Positions 54,494 through 63,214 of a stretch of 64,000 nucleotides of DNA are shown here, one piece after another. A program made the position numbers and the translations under genes. Position 1 is the stretch's first letter. Each line of letters starts with the position of its first letter. The notes beneath the pieces are model-generated. The model saw nothing but the letters and a program-made list of their open reading frames with translations, made no database searches and had not been told where the DNA came from. This DNA is from REBR01 sp033721915 (GTDB taxonomy: Bacteria > Pseudomonadota > Gammaproteobacteria > Pseudomonadales > Oleiphilaceae). The stretch is from contig JAWWAC010000002.1 of assembly GCA_033721915.1 (NCBI GenBank), positions 1 through 64,000 on the forward strand. The letters run 5' to 3'.

Positions 54494-55834
54494 ATGATTG
54501 ATAAAGTACTGATTGCCAATCGGGGCGAGATCGCCCTGAGAATACTGCGCGCCTGTAAAGAGCTGGGCATCCGCACCGTGGCGGTGCACTCCAGGGTGGA
54601 CCGTGACCTGATGCATGTGCGCCTGGCGGACGAATCCGTCTGCATCGGTCCTGACAGCGCCAGCGAGAGTTACCTCAACATTCCGGCCATTATCAGCGCC
54701 GCGGAACTCACCGACGCCCAGGCCATCCACCCCGGCTACGGATTTCTGGCGGAAAACGCCGACTTTGCCGAACAGGTGGAGAAAAGCGGATTCCGCTTTA
54801 TCGGCCCCTCATCCAGCGTGATCCGCCTGATGGGCAACAAGGTCTCCGCCATCCGCGCCATGATCAAGGCCGGGGTGCCCACGGTGCCCGGCTCCAACGG
54901 CCCGCTCAATAACGACGATGAGCGCACACTGCAGGTGGCCCGTGACATCGGCTACCCGGTGCTGATCAAGGCCGCCTCCGGCGGCGGTGGCCGTGGCATG
55001 CAGGTGGTGCACAACGAGCATGCCCTGCTCAAGGCCGTGCAGGTGACGCAGCGGGAAGCGTCCAGCGTGTTCGGCGACGACACCGTCTACCTGGAGAAGT
55101 ACCTGCAGCGACCGCGCCATGTGGAAGTGCAGGTGCTGGCGGACAGCCATGGCAATGTCATCCACCTGGGGGACCGGGACTGCTCACTGCAGCGCCGCCA
55201 CCAGAAGATCCTGGAAGAGGCACCGGCGCCGGATGTGGACCCGGATGCCCGCCAGGTGGTGCTGGATGCCTGCGTCAAGGCCTGCCAGGAGCTGGGCTAC
55301 GTGGGGGCCGGCACCTTCGAGTTCCTGTACGAGGACGGCCAGTTCTTCTTTATCGAGATGAACACCCGGGTGCAGGTGGAGCACCCCATCAGCGAAATGG
55401 TCACCGGCGTGGACATAGTCAAGGAGCAGCTGCGCATTGCCGGCGGCGAGACACTGCGCTACCGCCAGGAGGACATACGGGTGCGTGGCCACGCCGTGGA
55501 ATGCCGCATCAATGCCGAGGACGCCAAGACCTTCATCCCCAGCCCCGGCAAGGTGGAGCGCTTCCACCCGCCGGGTGGCAACGGTGTGCGGGTGGACTCC
55601 CACCTCTACAGCGGCTACAGCGTACCGCCTTTCTACGACTCACTGGTGGCCAAGCTGATCACCTACGGGGAAGACCGAGACACGGCCATGGCTCGCATGC
55701 GCAACGCACTGGACGAGCTGGTGATCGTGGGCATCAAGACCAATGCCAGCCTGCACCACCGGCTGGTGCGGGACCCGGCTTTCCTCAACGGCGCCTTCAG
55801 CATCCATTACCTTGAACAGCTGATGCGGGAATAA
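54494..55834 (+). CDS. accC: Biotin carboxylase of acetyl-CoA carboxylase
   Basis: ATP-dependent carboxylation of biotin on AccB, the first step of fatty acid synthesis. The 446-residue ATP-grasp enzyme has IANRGEIALRILRACKELG, IKAASGGGGRGMQVV (ATP loop), FIEMNTRVQVEHPISEMVTG and RINAEDAKTFIPSPGK. Length matches E. coli AccC (449). Its stop is 2 bp before prmA. Confidence 0.98.
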   Translation: MIDKVLIANRGEIALRILRACKELGIRTVAVHSRVDRDLMHVRLADESVCIGPDSASESYLNIPAIISAAELTDAQAIHPGYGFLAENADFAEQVEKSGFRFIGPSSSVIRLMGNKVSAIRAMIKAGVPTVPGSNGPLNNDDERTLQVARDIGYPVLIKAASGGGGRGMQVVHNEHALLKAVQVTQREASSVFGDDTVYLEKYLQRPRHVEVQVLADSHGNVIHLGDRDCSLQRRHQKILEEAPAPDVDPDARQVVLDACVKACQELGYVGAGTFEFLYEDGQFFFIEMNTRVQVEHPISEMVTGVDIVKEQLRIAGGETLRYRQEDIRVRGHAVECRINAEDAKTFIPSPGKVERFHPPGGNGVRVDSHLYSGYSVPPFYDSLVAKLITYGEDRDTAMARMRNALDELVIVGIKTNASLHHRLVRDPAFLNGAFSIHYLEQLMRE

Positions 55835-55836
55835 CC

Positions 55837-56742
55837 ATGGCCTGGGTCCATCTGCACATCCACACCGATCCGGATCAGGCCGAGGTGCTTGAGGAGCTGA
55901 TGCTGTCGGCGGGCTCCGCCGCCGTCACCCTGCAGGACGACGCCGACCAGCCACTGTACGAGCCGGACCTGGGCAGCACGCCCCTGTGGCAGAGCACCCG
56001 GGTGACCGGGCTGTTTGACGACTCGGCGGACCTGGAGTCCGTGAAAGAGCAGATCAGCGAACAGTTCCACCAGCAGACACAGACGCCCCTGGAGTCCATG
56101 GAAGTGGAGCTGGTGGCGGATCAGGATTGGGAGCGGGCCTGGATGGAGGACTTTCACCCCATCCGCTTTGGCGAGCGCCTCTGGATCTGCCCCAGCTGGC
56201 ACACACCGCCCCAGGAAGAGGCCGTCAACCTGATGCTGGACCCGGGCCTGGCCTTTGGCACCGGCACCCATCCCACCACGGCACTCTGCCTGGAGTGGCT
56301 GGACAGCGCCGATGTGCGGGACCTGGAGGTGGTGGATTACGGATGCGGTTCCGGCGTGCTGGCACTGGCCGCGCTGCTGCTGGGGGCCAGAGAGGTGGTC
56401 GGCACCGACACCGACCCACAGGCACTGGAGGCCAGCCGCGACAACGCAAGGCGCAACGCCGTGGCCGACCAGAGGCTGCGTCTGTTTGTGCCGGAATCCC
56501 TGCCACCGGGGCAGTGCGACCTTCTGCTGGCCAACATACTGGCCCAGCCGCTGACCAGCCTGGCCCCGTCACTGGCACAGCTCGTCCGCCCCGGCGGCGA
56601 GATACTGCTTTCGGGCATTCTCGCCAGCCAGGCCGAGTCCCTGCGAGAGCGCTACAGCGAGTGGTTTGACATGGACGAGGCGGTGGAACGGGAAGGATGG
56701 GTCCGTCTCCACGGCCGACGCTTATTCTCACCTGCGGTCTGA
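55837..56742 (+). CDS. prmA: Ribosomal protein L11 methyltransferase PrmA
   Basis: SAM-dependent trimethylation of ribosomal protein L11. The 301-residue protein has DWERAWMEDFHPIRFGERLWICPSW, GLAFGTGTHPTTALCLEWLD, the SAM motif VVDYGCGSGVLALAALLLGA and LLANILAQPL. Two bases after accC, so probably translationally coupled. Confidence 0.96.
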   Translation: MAWVHLHIHTDPDQAEVLEELMLSAGSAAVTLQDDADQPLYEPDLGSTPLWQSTRVTGLFDDSADLESVKEQISEQFHQQTQTPLESMEVELVADQDWERAWMEDFHPIRFGERLWICPSWHTPPQEEAVNLMLDPGLAFGTGTHPTTALCLEWLDSADVRDLEVVDYGCGSGVLALAALLLGAREVVGTDTDPQALEASRDNARRNAVADQRLRLFVPESLPPGQCDLLLANILAQPLTSLAPSLAQLVRPGGEILLSGILASQAESLRERYSEWFDMDEAVEREGWVRLHGRRLFSPAV

Positions 56743-56817
56743 GAGCGGGAGCATTTTCGCCACCGGCATTAACCGCTACACTGTCAGCCACCACCGCGAT
56801 GGCGCCAGAGGGACTTC

Positions 56818-58266
56818 ATGAGCGTTCAGGTCAGGCACACCCGCTGCCCCCAGTGTAAAACCCGTTTCCGGGTCACCGAGGAACAGATTACCGTGGCCGC
56901 CGGAAAGGTGCGCTGCGGACAGTGCCGCACCATTTTCAACGCCCGCGCCCACCTGCTCAGCAACCCGCCACCCTCATTCAGCGACAGCCCGGCCCCACGC
57001 CAGGACAAAGCCACCAGGACACCGGAGCCGGAGACAAAACCGGACAGCCGGCCCGGTGCCCCCGAGCCGGACTCCTTCCTCAGCGCACGCCGCAGCCCGG
57101 AACCGGAAGACGACGATGAGCTGATCTTCCAGGACGACCCGGAAGAGGATGCCACGGAAGGCCATTATGCGGGGCGCCAGCAGGACCAGCAGAGCGAATA
57201 CTCCAGCAGCTTCCTGTCACTGGATGAAGAGGACCTCTCCAACTGGGCGGACGATCGGCACAGCGACACGGCCCCACCACCGGTGGATGAAAGCTGGGCG
57301 GAAAGCCTGCTGGCCGATGATGACCAGGACGAGCGCCGCGAAGGGGCAGAATCCCGCCGTGGCCCGGACTCCAGGGGCCTGGCCACAGGGGACCCTGACC
57401 AGCGCAGACCCGCTGACGGCAAACCCGTGGACAGAGACAGGGACGCCGGGAAAGACGACACCCAGGAGGCGGACAGCCCCCCGTCCGGCAGTGACCCGAC
57501 CCCGGTGGACGAGGAAGACTGGGAGGCCATGATCGACTGGGACAGCCTGGACAACCTCCCGGAGATCCCGGACCCCACCGCACAGTTGCAGCACACCGCG
57601 CTCAGAAAGCCCGCCTCTGAGCCCGCCTCCCAGCCCGGGCCAACCGCGGAAAAGCGCCCGTCACTGTCACTGCAGGCACTGCAGGACGACGACAGCGCCC
57701 CCAGGGCGCACCGGGAGGCCGGCACGGACTGGCGCCAGCTGCGCGCCGAGCCCATTGCTGCCAGCCCGGTGGAACGCTCCCCCTCCCGCTATCGCTGGTG
57801 GTGGCGCGCTCTGGCGGTGCTGCTGGCCCTGGCACTGGCGGCACAGACGCTGTGGCTGCAAAGGGAGGCACTGGCCATGAATGAGAGCCTGCGCCCCCTG
57901 TATGTGCAGGGCTGCCAGTGGCTGGGCTGCGAGCTGCCGACACTGGTGGACCGCAACCAGCTGGTGGCACGGGACCTGATCGTACGCAACCACCCCGATG
58001 AGAGCGGAGCCCTTCTGGTGGAAGCCCAGCTCCATAACAGGGCCTCATTCCCACAGCCACTGCCGGCCGTGGCACTGAGTTTCTCCAACCTCAACGGCGA
58101 CATCGTGGCCCAGCGCGTCTTCCGCCCCTCGCAATACCTGGCGGTTGAGCCCCCCGGTGAGATTGCCGCCAACCGGGCTCTGCCCATCCGCCTGTCACTG
58201 AAGGACCCGGGGCGTGAGGCCATCAGTTACCGCATTGATTTCCTGGGCCTGCCTGAGGCGGATTAG
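56818..58266 (+). CDS. DUF3426 zinc-ribbon membrane protein
   Basis: The 482-residue protein begins with an MJ0042-type zinc ribbon (CPQCKTRFRVTEEQ then VRCGQCRTIFNA; four Cys). A long acidic, low-complexity middle (residues ~55-300) rich in Asp, Glu, Pro and Ser follows. Next is a membrane helix (ALAVLLALALAAQTLWL, about 340-356) and a C-terminal DUF3426 domain (about 365-482). This architecture sits beside prmA in pseudomonads. Function is unknown. The middle section is longer than I would expect. Confidence 0.88.
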   Translation: MSVQVRHTRCPQCKTRFRVTEEQITVAAGKVRCGQCRTIFNARAHLLSNPPPSFSDSPAPRQDKATRTPEPETKPDSRPGAPEPDSFLSARRSPEPEDDDELIFQDDPEEDATEGHYAGRQQDQQSEYSSSFLSLDEEDLSNWADDRHSDTAPPPVDESWAESLLADDDQDERREGAESRRGPDSRGLATGDPDQRRPADGKPVDRDRDAGKDDTQEADSPPSGSDPTPVDEEDWEAMIDWDSLDNLPEIPDPTAQLQHTALRKPASEPASQPGPTAEKRPSLSLQALQDDDSAPRAHREAGTDWRQLRAEPIAASPVERSPSRYRWWWRALAVLLALALAAQTLWLQREALAMNESLRPLYVQGCQWLGCELPTLVDRNQLVARDLIVRNHPDESGALLVEAQLHNRASFPQPLPAVALSFSNLNGDIVAQRVFRPSQYLAVEPPGEIAANRALPIRLSLKDPGREAISYRIDFLGLPEAD

Positions 58267-58541
58267 CCCCCAGGCCGCTCACTGACCGCTCCGGGCCTTA
58301 AGGGCGGGAACAGATCAGACCCCGCAAGTCAACGCAACAGCGCAAAAAATAGTCAGTTTTTCCCGGCTTCGGGGCCTTTATCGGCGCCACCCGGACGAGT
58401 ATCATTATCTCCCCCTGAGCTGGACAACTTTTGATCAATGTCCGGCTGCTGCCCGGCCCGACAGGTCCCATAAAGAAAGCCAGACCGGCCCTCAGGGCCA
58501 GTCCGGAGCGACAGGCCAGTCCGGATCGAAAGGAGAGAACG

Positions 58542-59531
58542 GTGGTTGCCATTGGCCCCTACACCCTGCCCAACAACCTGATACTGGCCCCCATGGCCGG
58601 TGTCACGGACCGCCCCTTCCGGCTGCTGTGCCGGCGCATGGGCGCAGGGCTGGCGGTGTCCGAGATGGTCACCGCCGACCGTCGCCTCTGGCACACCCGC
58701 AAGTCCCGCCTGCGCATGGACCACCGGGACGAGCCGGAACCCCGCTCGGTCCAGATCGCCGGCGGCGATGCCGCCATGCTGGCGGAGGCCGCCCGGGTCA
58801 ACGCCGAGCAGGGGGCGCAGATCATTGACATCAATATGGGCTGCCCGGCCAAGAAGGTCTGCAACAAGGCCGCCGGCTCCGCATTGATGAAGGACGAGGC
58901 GCTGGTGCGTGAGATCCTGCAGTCGGTGGTGGCCGCCGTGAATGTGCCGGTGACGCTGAAAATGCGCACCGGCTGGGACACGGACAATCGCAACGCCCCC
59001 ACCATTGCCCGCATGGCCGAGGATGCCGGCATACAGGCACTGGCCATCCATGGCCGCACCCGGGCCTGCGCCTACCGGGGCGAGGCGGAATACGACACCA
59101 TCGCCCGGGTCAAGCAGAGCGTGTCCATACCGGTGTTTGCCAACGGCGACATCGACACGCCCCGCAAGGCCGCCCAGGTGCTGTCCCACACCGGCGCCGA
59201 CGGCCTGCTGATCGGCCGCGCCGCCCAGGGCAGCCCCTGGATTTTCCACGCCATCGGCCATTACCTGGCCACCGGTGAGACCCTGCCGGCACCCCCACTG
59301 AGCCGGGTGCACGCCATCCTGTCGGAGCATGTGCAGTCACTGCACCGCTTCTATGGTGACTGGCAGGGGCTGCGCATTGCGCGCAAACACGTGGGCTGGT
59401 ATCTGCAGGCCCACGACAATGACCGGCGTTTTCGCCAGACATTCAATCAACTGGAGTCGCCACGGGCACAACTCGACAGCATTGACTCCTATTTTGCCGT
59501 ACTACGAAAAGAAGAGGTATTCGTCGCATGA
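58542..59531 (+). CDS. dusB: tRNA-dihydrouridine synthase B
   Basis: FMN enzyme that reduces uridine to dihydrouridine in tRNA. The 329-residue protein has LAPMAGVTDRPFRLLCRRMGAGLAVSEMV, the active-site Cys in INMGCPAKKVCNKAAGSALM, HGRTRACAYRG and NGDIDTP. GTG at 58542 has AAGGAGAG 5 bases upstream; in-frame codons before it encode basic, non-DusB residues. The stop overlaps fis by 4 bp, the conserved dusB-fis operon. Confidence 0.94.
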   Translation: MVAIGPYTLPNNLILAPMAGVTDRPFRLLCRRMGAGLAVSEMVTADRRLWHTRKSRLRMDHRDEPEPRSVQIAGGDAAMLAEAARVNAEQGAQIIDINMGCPAKKVCNKAAGSALMKDEALVREILQSVVAAVNVPVTLKMRTGWDTDNRNAPTIARMAEDAGIQALAIHGRTRACAYRGEAEYDTIARVKQSVSIPVFANGDIDTPRKAAQVLSHTGADGLLIGRAAQGSPWIFHAIGHYLATGETLPAPPLSRVHAILSEHVQSLHRFYGDWQGLRIARKHVGWYLQAHDNDRRFRQTFNQLESPRAQLDSIDSYFAVLRKEEVFVA

Positions 59532-59836
59532 ACGCAGAAACCCTGTCAGCCGAGAACAGTACCCAGCAGGACAACCCGGCCCTGCAGTCCGACGCCGAGA
59601 AAGGCCAGTCCGTAACGCTGCGTGATCATGTGGAGACGGCGCTGAAAAACTATTTCGACCAGCTTGATGGCGCTCCGGTACAGGATGTCTACCAGCTGGT
59701 GCTCTCCGAAGTGGAAGCCCCGCTGCTGGAGAAGGTCATGGACTATACCCGCAACAACCAGACCCGCGCCTCTGTGATGCTGGGTCTGAACCGCGGCACA
59801 CTGCGCAAGAAGCTCAAGCAGTACGGACTGCTCTGA
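59528..59836 (+). CDS. fis: DNA-binding protein Fis
   Basis: Nucleoid protein and growth-phase regulator. The 102-residue protein has a Gln/Ser-rich N-terminus and the helix-turn-helix C-terminus with YTRNNQTRASVMLGLNRGTLRKKLKQYGLL, highly conserved. Located 3' to dusB as in E. coli. Confidence 0.96.
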   Translation: MNAETLSAENSTQQDNPALQSDAEKGQSVTLRDHVETALKNYFDQLDGAPVQDVYQLVLSEVEAPLLEKVMDYTRNNQTRASVMLGLNRGTLRKKLKQYGLL

Positions 59837-59949
59837 GACCCGGGCGCATTGCACCACCGCCCTGCCGCACCCCGTCGTACAGTGCCCCCCAAAGGCCCCA
59901 GGCAACAGGCCCCTGGGCACTGCTTCTTTCCAACAGACTACGGAACAAC

Positions 59950-61536
59950 ATGACTAACACCGACTCCGCAACGCCACTGCGCCGCGCCCTGATCAGCGTC
60001 TCCGACAAGACCGGCATCGTCGATTTTGCCCGGGCACTCACCGAAGCCGGCGTGGAGCTGCTTTCCACCGGTGGCACCCACCGCCTGATCAGCGAGGCGG
60101 GCATTCCCGTCACGGAAGTCTCGGAACACACCGGATTCCCGGAAATGATGGCCGGGCGGGTCAAGACACTCCACCCCACCATTCACGGCGGCATACTCGG
60201 CCGCCGCGGCACCGATGACGCGGTGATGGCCGAACACGGCATTGCCCCCATCGACCTGGTGGTGGTCAACCTCTACCCCTTTGAGGCCACCGTGGCGAAG
60301 CCCGACTGCGATCTGGACACGGCCATCGAGAACATCGATATCGGCGGCCCCACCATGGTCCGCGCCGCCGCCAAGAACCACGCGGATGTGGCCATTGTGG
60401 TGAATGCCTCGGACTACGCCCGGGTGCTGGAGGAAATTAAGCACAACGACGGCAGCCTGACTCAGGCCACCCGCTTTGACCTGGCGGTGAAGGCCTTTGA
60501 GCACACCGCCGCCTACGACGGCGCCATTGCCAGCTACCTGGGCGCCCGCCTGGACAAGGCCGCGGAGCCCGAGCCCTTCCCGCGCACCTTCAACCTGCAG
60601 CTGGAGAAGGTGCAGGACATGCGCTACGGGGAGAACCCCCACCAGAGAGCCGCCTTCTACCGTGAGCGCCACTGCGACGAGGCTTCCGTGGCCGGCGCCG
60701 TGCAGCTCCAGGGCAAGGCCCTGTCCTTCAACAATGTGGCGGACACGGACGCCGCACTGGAGTGCGTCAAACCCTTTGCCGACCCGGCCTGTGTCATCGT
60801 CAAGCACGCCAACCCCTGCGGCGTTGCCATCGGCGCCGACCTGAAACAGGCCTATGACCTGGCCTTTGCCACCGACCCCACCTCCGCCTTCGGCGGCATC
60901 ATTGCCTTCAACCGCCCGCTGGACGGCGAGACCGCACAGGCCATTGTGGACCGCCAGTTTGTGGAGGTGATCATCGCCCCCCATATCAGCGACGAGGCAC
61001 AGGCGGTGCTGTCGGCCAAGAAAAACGCCCGGGTGCTCAGCTGCGGCCCCCTCAACGGCGACCGGCTCTGTGGCTTTGACTACAAGCGCGTCACCGGTGG
61101 CCTTCTGGTGCAGGACCGGGACCTGGGCATGGTGGACCGTGACGGGCTGAAAATGGTCACCGAGCGCACCCCCACGGACGAGGAACTGGAAGACCTGCTG
61201 TTTGCCTGGGAGGTGGCCAAGTACGTCAAGTCCAACGCCATTGTCTACGCACGGCACGGCCGTACCATCGGCATCGGCGCCGGCCAGATGAGCCGCGTCT
61301 ACAGCGCGAAGATCGCCGGCATCAAGGCCGCCGACGAGAACCTGGAGGTGAAGGGCTCGGTCATGGCCTCGGACGCCTTCTTCCCCTTCCGTGACGGCAT
61401 CGACTCGGCGGCGGCGGCGGGCATCCGTGCCGTGATCCAGCCCGGCGGCTCCATGCGCGACCAGGAAGTGATCGACGCGGCCAACGAGCATGGCATCGCC
61501 ATGGTCTTCACCGGCATGCGCCACTTCCGTCACTGA
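59950..61536 (+). CDS. purH: Bifunctional AICAR transformylase / IMP cyclohydrolase
   Basis: The last two steps of purine synthesis to IMP. The 528-residue protein has the IMP cyclohydrolase part (RRALISVSDKTGIVDFARAL, STGGTHRLI) and the transformylase part (RYGENPHQRAAFYRE, KHANPCGVAI, DPTSAFGGIIAFNR). Domain order and length fit E. coli PurH. Followed after 29 bp by purD. Confidence 0.97.
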   Translation: MTNTDSATPLRRALISVSDKTGIVDFARALTEAGVELLSTGGTHRLISEAGIPVTEVSEHTGFPEMMAGRVKTLHPTIHGGILGRRGTDDAVMAEHGIAPIDLVVVNLYPFEATVAKPDCDLDTAIENIDIGGPTMVRAAAKNHADVAIVVNASDYARVLEEIKHNDGSLTQATRFDLAVKAFEHTAAYDGAIASYLGARLDKAAEPEPFPRTFNLQLEKVQDMRYGENPHQRAAFYRERHCDEASVAGAVQLQGKALSFNNVADTDAALECVKPFADPACVIVKHANPCGVAIGADLKQAYDLAFATDPTSAFGGIIAFNRPLDGETAQAIVDRQFVEVIIAPHISDEAQAVLSAKKNARVLSCGPLNGDRLCGFDYKRVTGGLLVQDRDLGMVDRDGLKMVTERTPTDEELEDLLFAWEVAKYVKSNAIVYARHGRTIGIGAGQMSRVYSAKIAGIKAADENLEVKGSVMASDAFFPFRDGIDSAAAAGIRAVIQPGGSMRDQEVIDAANEHGIAMVFTGMRHFRH

Positions 61537-61565
61537 CGGCGACCAGAGACACACGGGGACAGACC

Positions 61566-62873
61566 ATGAACGTACTGATTATCGGCGGCGGCGGCCGCGA
61601 ACATGCACTGGCCTGGAAGGCCGCCCAGTCGCCACAGGCAGAGAAGGTCTTTGTGGCCCCGGGCAACGCCGGCACCGCCCGCGAGCCCGGTGTTGAGAAC
61701 GTGCCACTGGATGTGCTGGACCTGGAGGGGCTGGCCGCCTTTGCACGGGACAACCAGGTGGGGCTGACCATTGTCGGCCCGGAGGCCCCCCTGGTGGCGG
61801 GGGTGGTGGATTACTTCCATTCCCGTGACCTGCCCATTTTCGGCCCCACCAGGGGGGCCGCCCAGCTGGAAGGCTCCAAGGCCTTCACCAAGGACTTCCT
61901 GGCCCGCCACAAGATCCCCACCGCCGACTACGGCAACTTCACCGAGGTGGAGCCGGCACTGGCCTACCTGCGTGAAAAAGGCGCCCCCATTGTGGTCAAG
62001 GCGGACGGGCTGGCCGCGGGCAAGGGCGTGATCGTGGCCGAGACACTGAAGCAGGCGGAAGACGCCGTGCGTGACATGCTCTCCGGCAACGCCTTCGGTG
62101 ACGCCGGCAACCGGGTGGTGATCGAGGAATTCCTGGACGGTGAAGAGGCGAGCTTTATCGTCATGGTGGACGGCCACAACATCCTGCCCATGGCCACCAG
62201 CCAGGACCACAAGCGGGCCGGCGACGGCGACACCGGCCCCAACACCGGCGGCATGGGAGCCTACTCACCGGCCCCGGTGGTCACACAGGCCATCCACGAC
62301 CGCATCATCCGGGAAGTCATCCGCCCCACCGTGGACGGCATGGCCGCCGAAGGCCTGCCCTACACCGGCTTTCTCTACGCCGGACTGATGATCATGGCCG
62401 ACGGCACCCCCAAGGTGATCGAATACAACTGCCGCTTCGGCGACCCGGAAACCCAGCCCATACTGATGCGCCTGCAGTCCGACCTGGTGGCACTGTGCCA
62501 GGCGGGGGTGGAGGGCACACTGGACCAGCAGGACTCCCTCTGGGACGAGCGCGCCGCACTGGGCGTGGTGCTGGCCGCCGGCGGCTACCCGGGCAGCTAC
62601 AACAAGGGCGATGTCATCACCGGACTGGACCGGGCCGACGGCGACCACAGCAAAGTCTTCCACGCCGGCACCGCCCTGGACCGCCAGCAGGTAGTCACCG
62701 CCGGCGGCCGTGTCCTGTGCGCCACCGCACTGGGCAACACCGTCAGCGAAGCCCAGCAACGCGCCTACGATGCCGCCAAAGCCCTCCACTGGAACGGCGT
62801 CACCTACCGCAACGACATCGGCTACCGCGCCATCGCCCGCGAATCCCGGGGTCGGACCAAGCCAAATGACTGA
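61566..62873 (+). CDS. purD: Phosphoribosylamine-glycine ligase
   Basis: ATP-grasp enzyme of purine synthesis. The 435-residue protein has NVLIIGGGGREHALAWK, ATP-grasp motifs IVVKADGLAAGKGV and NCRFGDPETQ, and FVAPGNAGTA. The C-terminus ends IARESRGRTKPND. The last about eight codons and the TGA stop come from the repeat that starts at about 62848, so the native end of the protein probably lay just before SRG. GACAGACC precedes the ATG; same transcript as purH. Confidence 0.95.
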   Translation: MNVLIIGGGGREHALAWKAAQSPQAEKVFVAPGNAGTAREPGVENVPLDVLDLEGLAAFARDNQVGLTIVGPEAPLVAGVVDYFHSRDLPIFGPTRGAAQLEGSKAFTKDFLARHKIPTADYGNFTEVEPALAYLREKGAPIVVKADGLAAGKGVIVAETLKQAEDAVRDMLSGNAFGDAGNRVVIEEFLDGEEASFIVMVDGHNILPMATSQDHKRAGDGDTGPNTGGMGAYSPAPVVTQAIHDRIIREVIRPTVDGMAAEGLPYTGFLYAGLMIMADGTPKVIEYNCRFGDPETQPILMRLQSDLVALCQAGVEGTLDQQDSLWDERAALGVVLAAGGYPGSYNKGDVITGLDRADGDHSKVFHAGTALDRQQVVTAGGRVLCATALGNTVSEAQQRAYDAAKALHWNGVTYRNDIGYRAIARESRGRTKPND

Positions 62874-63075
62874 AAAAAAGGGCTTTTCCGGCATTTTTGG
62901 CCGGAAAATGCCCTTAAGAGCACCATTTTACCCCCAAAAACCCCCTTCTAAGGGTCTTCGGATGTCTTCGGGGTCGGACCAGACCACTTGACTGATTTTA
63001 AAGCGATTTTCAGGGATTTTTGGCCGAAAAATACCCTTAAAAGCACCATTTACTACCCAAAAACGCCCTTTTAAG
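62848..63075. repeat. Diverged ~105-bp direct repeat pair at and after the purD stop
   Basis: Copy A (62848-62952) and copy B (62970-63075) both begin GGGGTCGGACCA, share TGACTGA, an ATTTTTGGCCG core, AGCACCATTT and end CCCTT(C/T)TAAG. Each has an internal hairpin; A has a 15-bp stem with one bulge (AAGGGC with GCCCTT and TTTTCCGGC with GCCGGAAAA). Copy A supplies the end of purD. It resembles dispersed intergenic repeats rather than an IS; no transposase is present. Confidence 0.75.
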
Positions 63076-63151
63076 ACTTGTTACCGGTTTCGGTACCTCA
63101 GCACCTGAGAGACTTCTTTTTACAGTGATCACTCGTTACGGAATGCCAATA

Positions 63152-63171
63152 CATATGGACATCCGCATATG
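63152..63171 (+). promoter_or_regulatory. Candidate ArsR-type operator upstream of the GAPDH gene
   Basis: CATATG, eight bases and CATATG form an imperfect 20-bp palindrome 44 bp before the start at 63215. ArsR-family operators are AT-rich imperfect repeats of this kind. Assignment depends on the arsenic-linked identity of the gene. Confidence 0.35.
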
Positions 63172-63214
63172 CAGACTTTAGTATTCGCTCATCACCCATG
63201 GCGGAGCGCGGATA

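Noticed and set aside
53464..54645. 393-residue minus-strand frame across aroQ and accB
   Set aside because: It spans two well-conserved genes and their gap, which a real gene would not do.
58340..58395. CCCGGCTTCGGGG hairpin considered as a terminator before dusB
   Set aside because: The stem is only about three base pairs when aligned properly and lacks a clean T run.
59938..61554. 538-residue minus-strand frame antisense to purH
   Set aside because: purH is unambiguous on the plus strand, and the antisense product is Gly/Val/His-rich without recognisable motifs.
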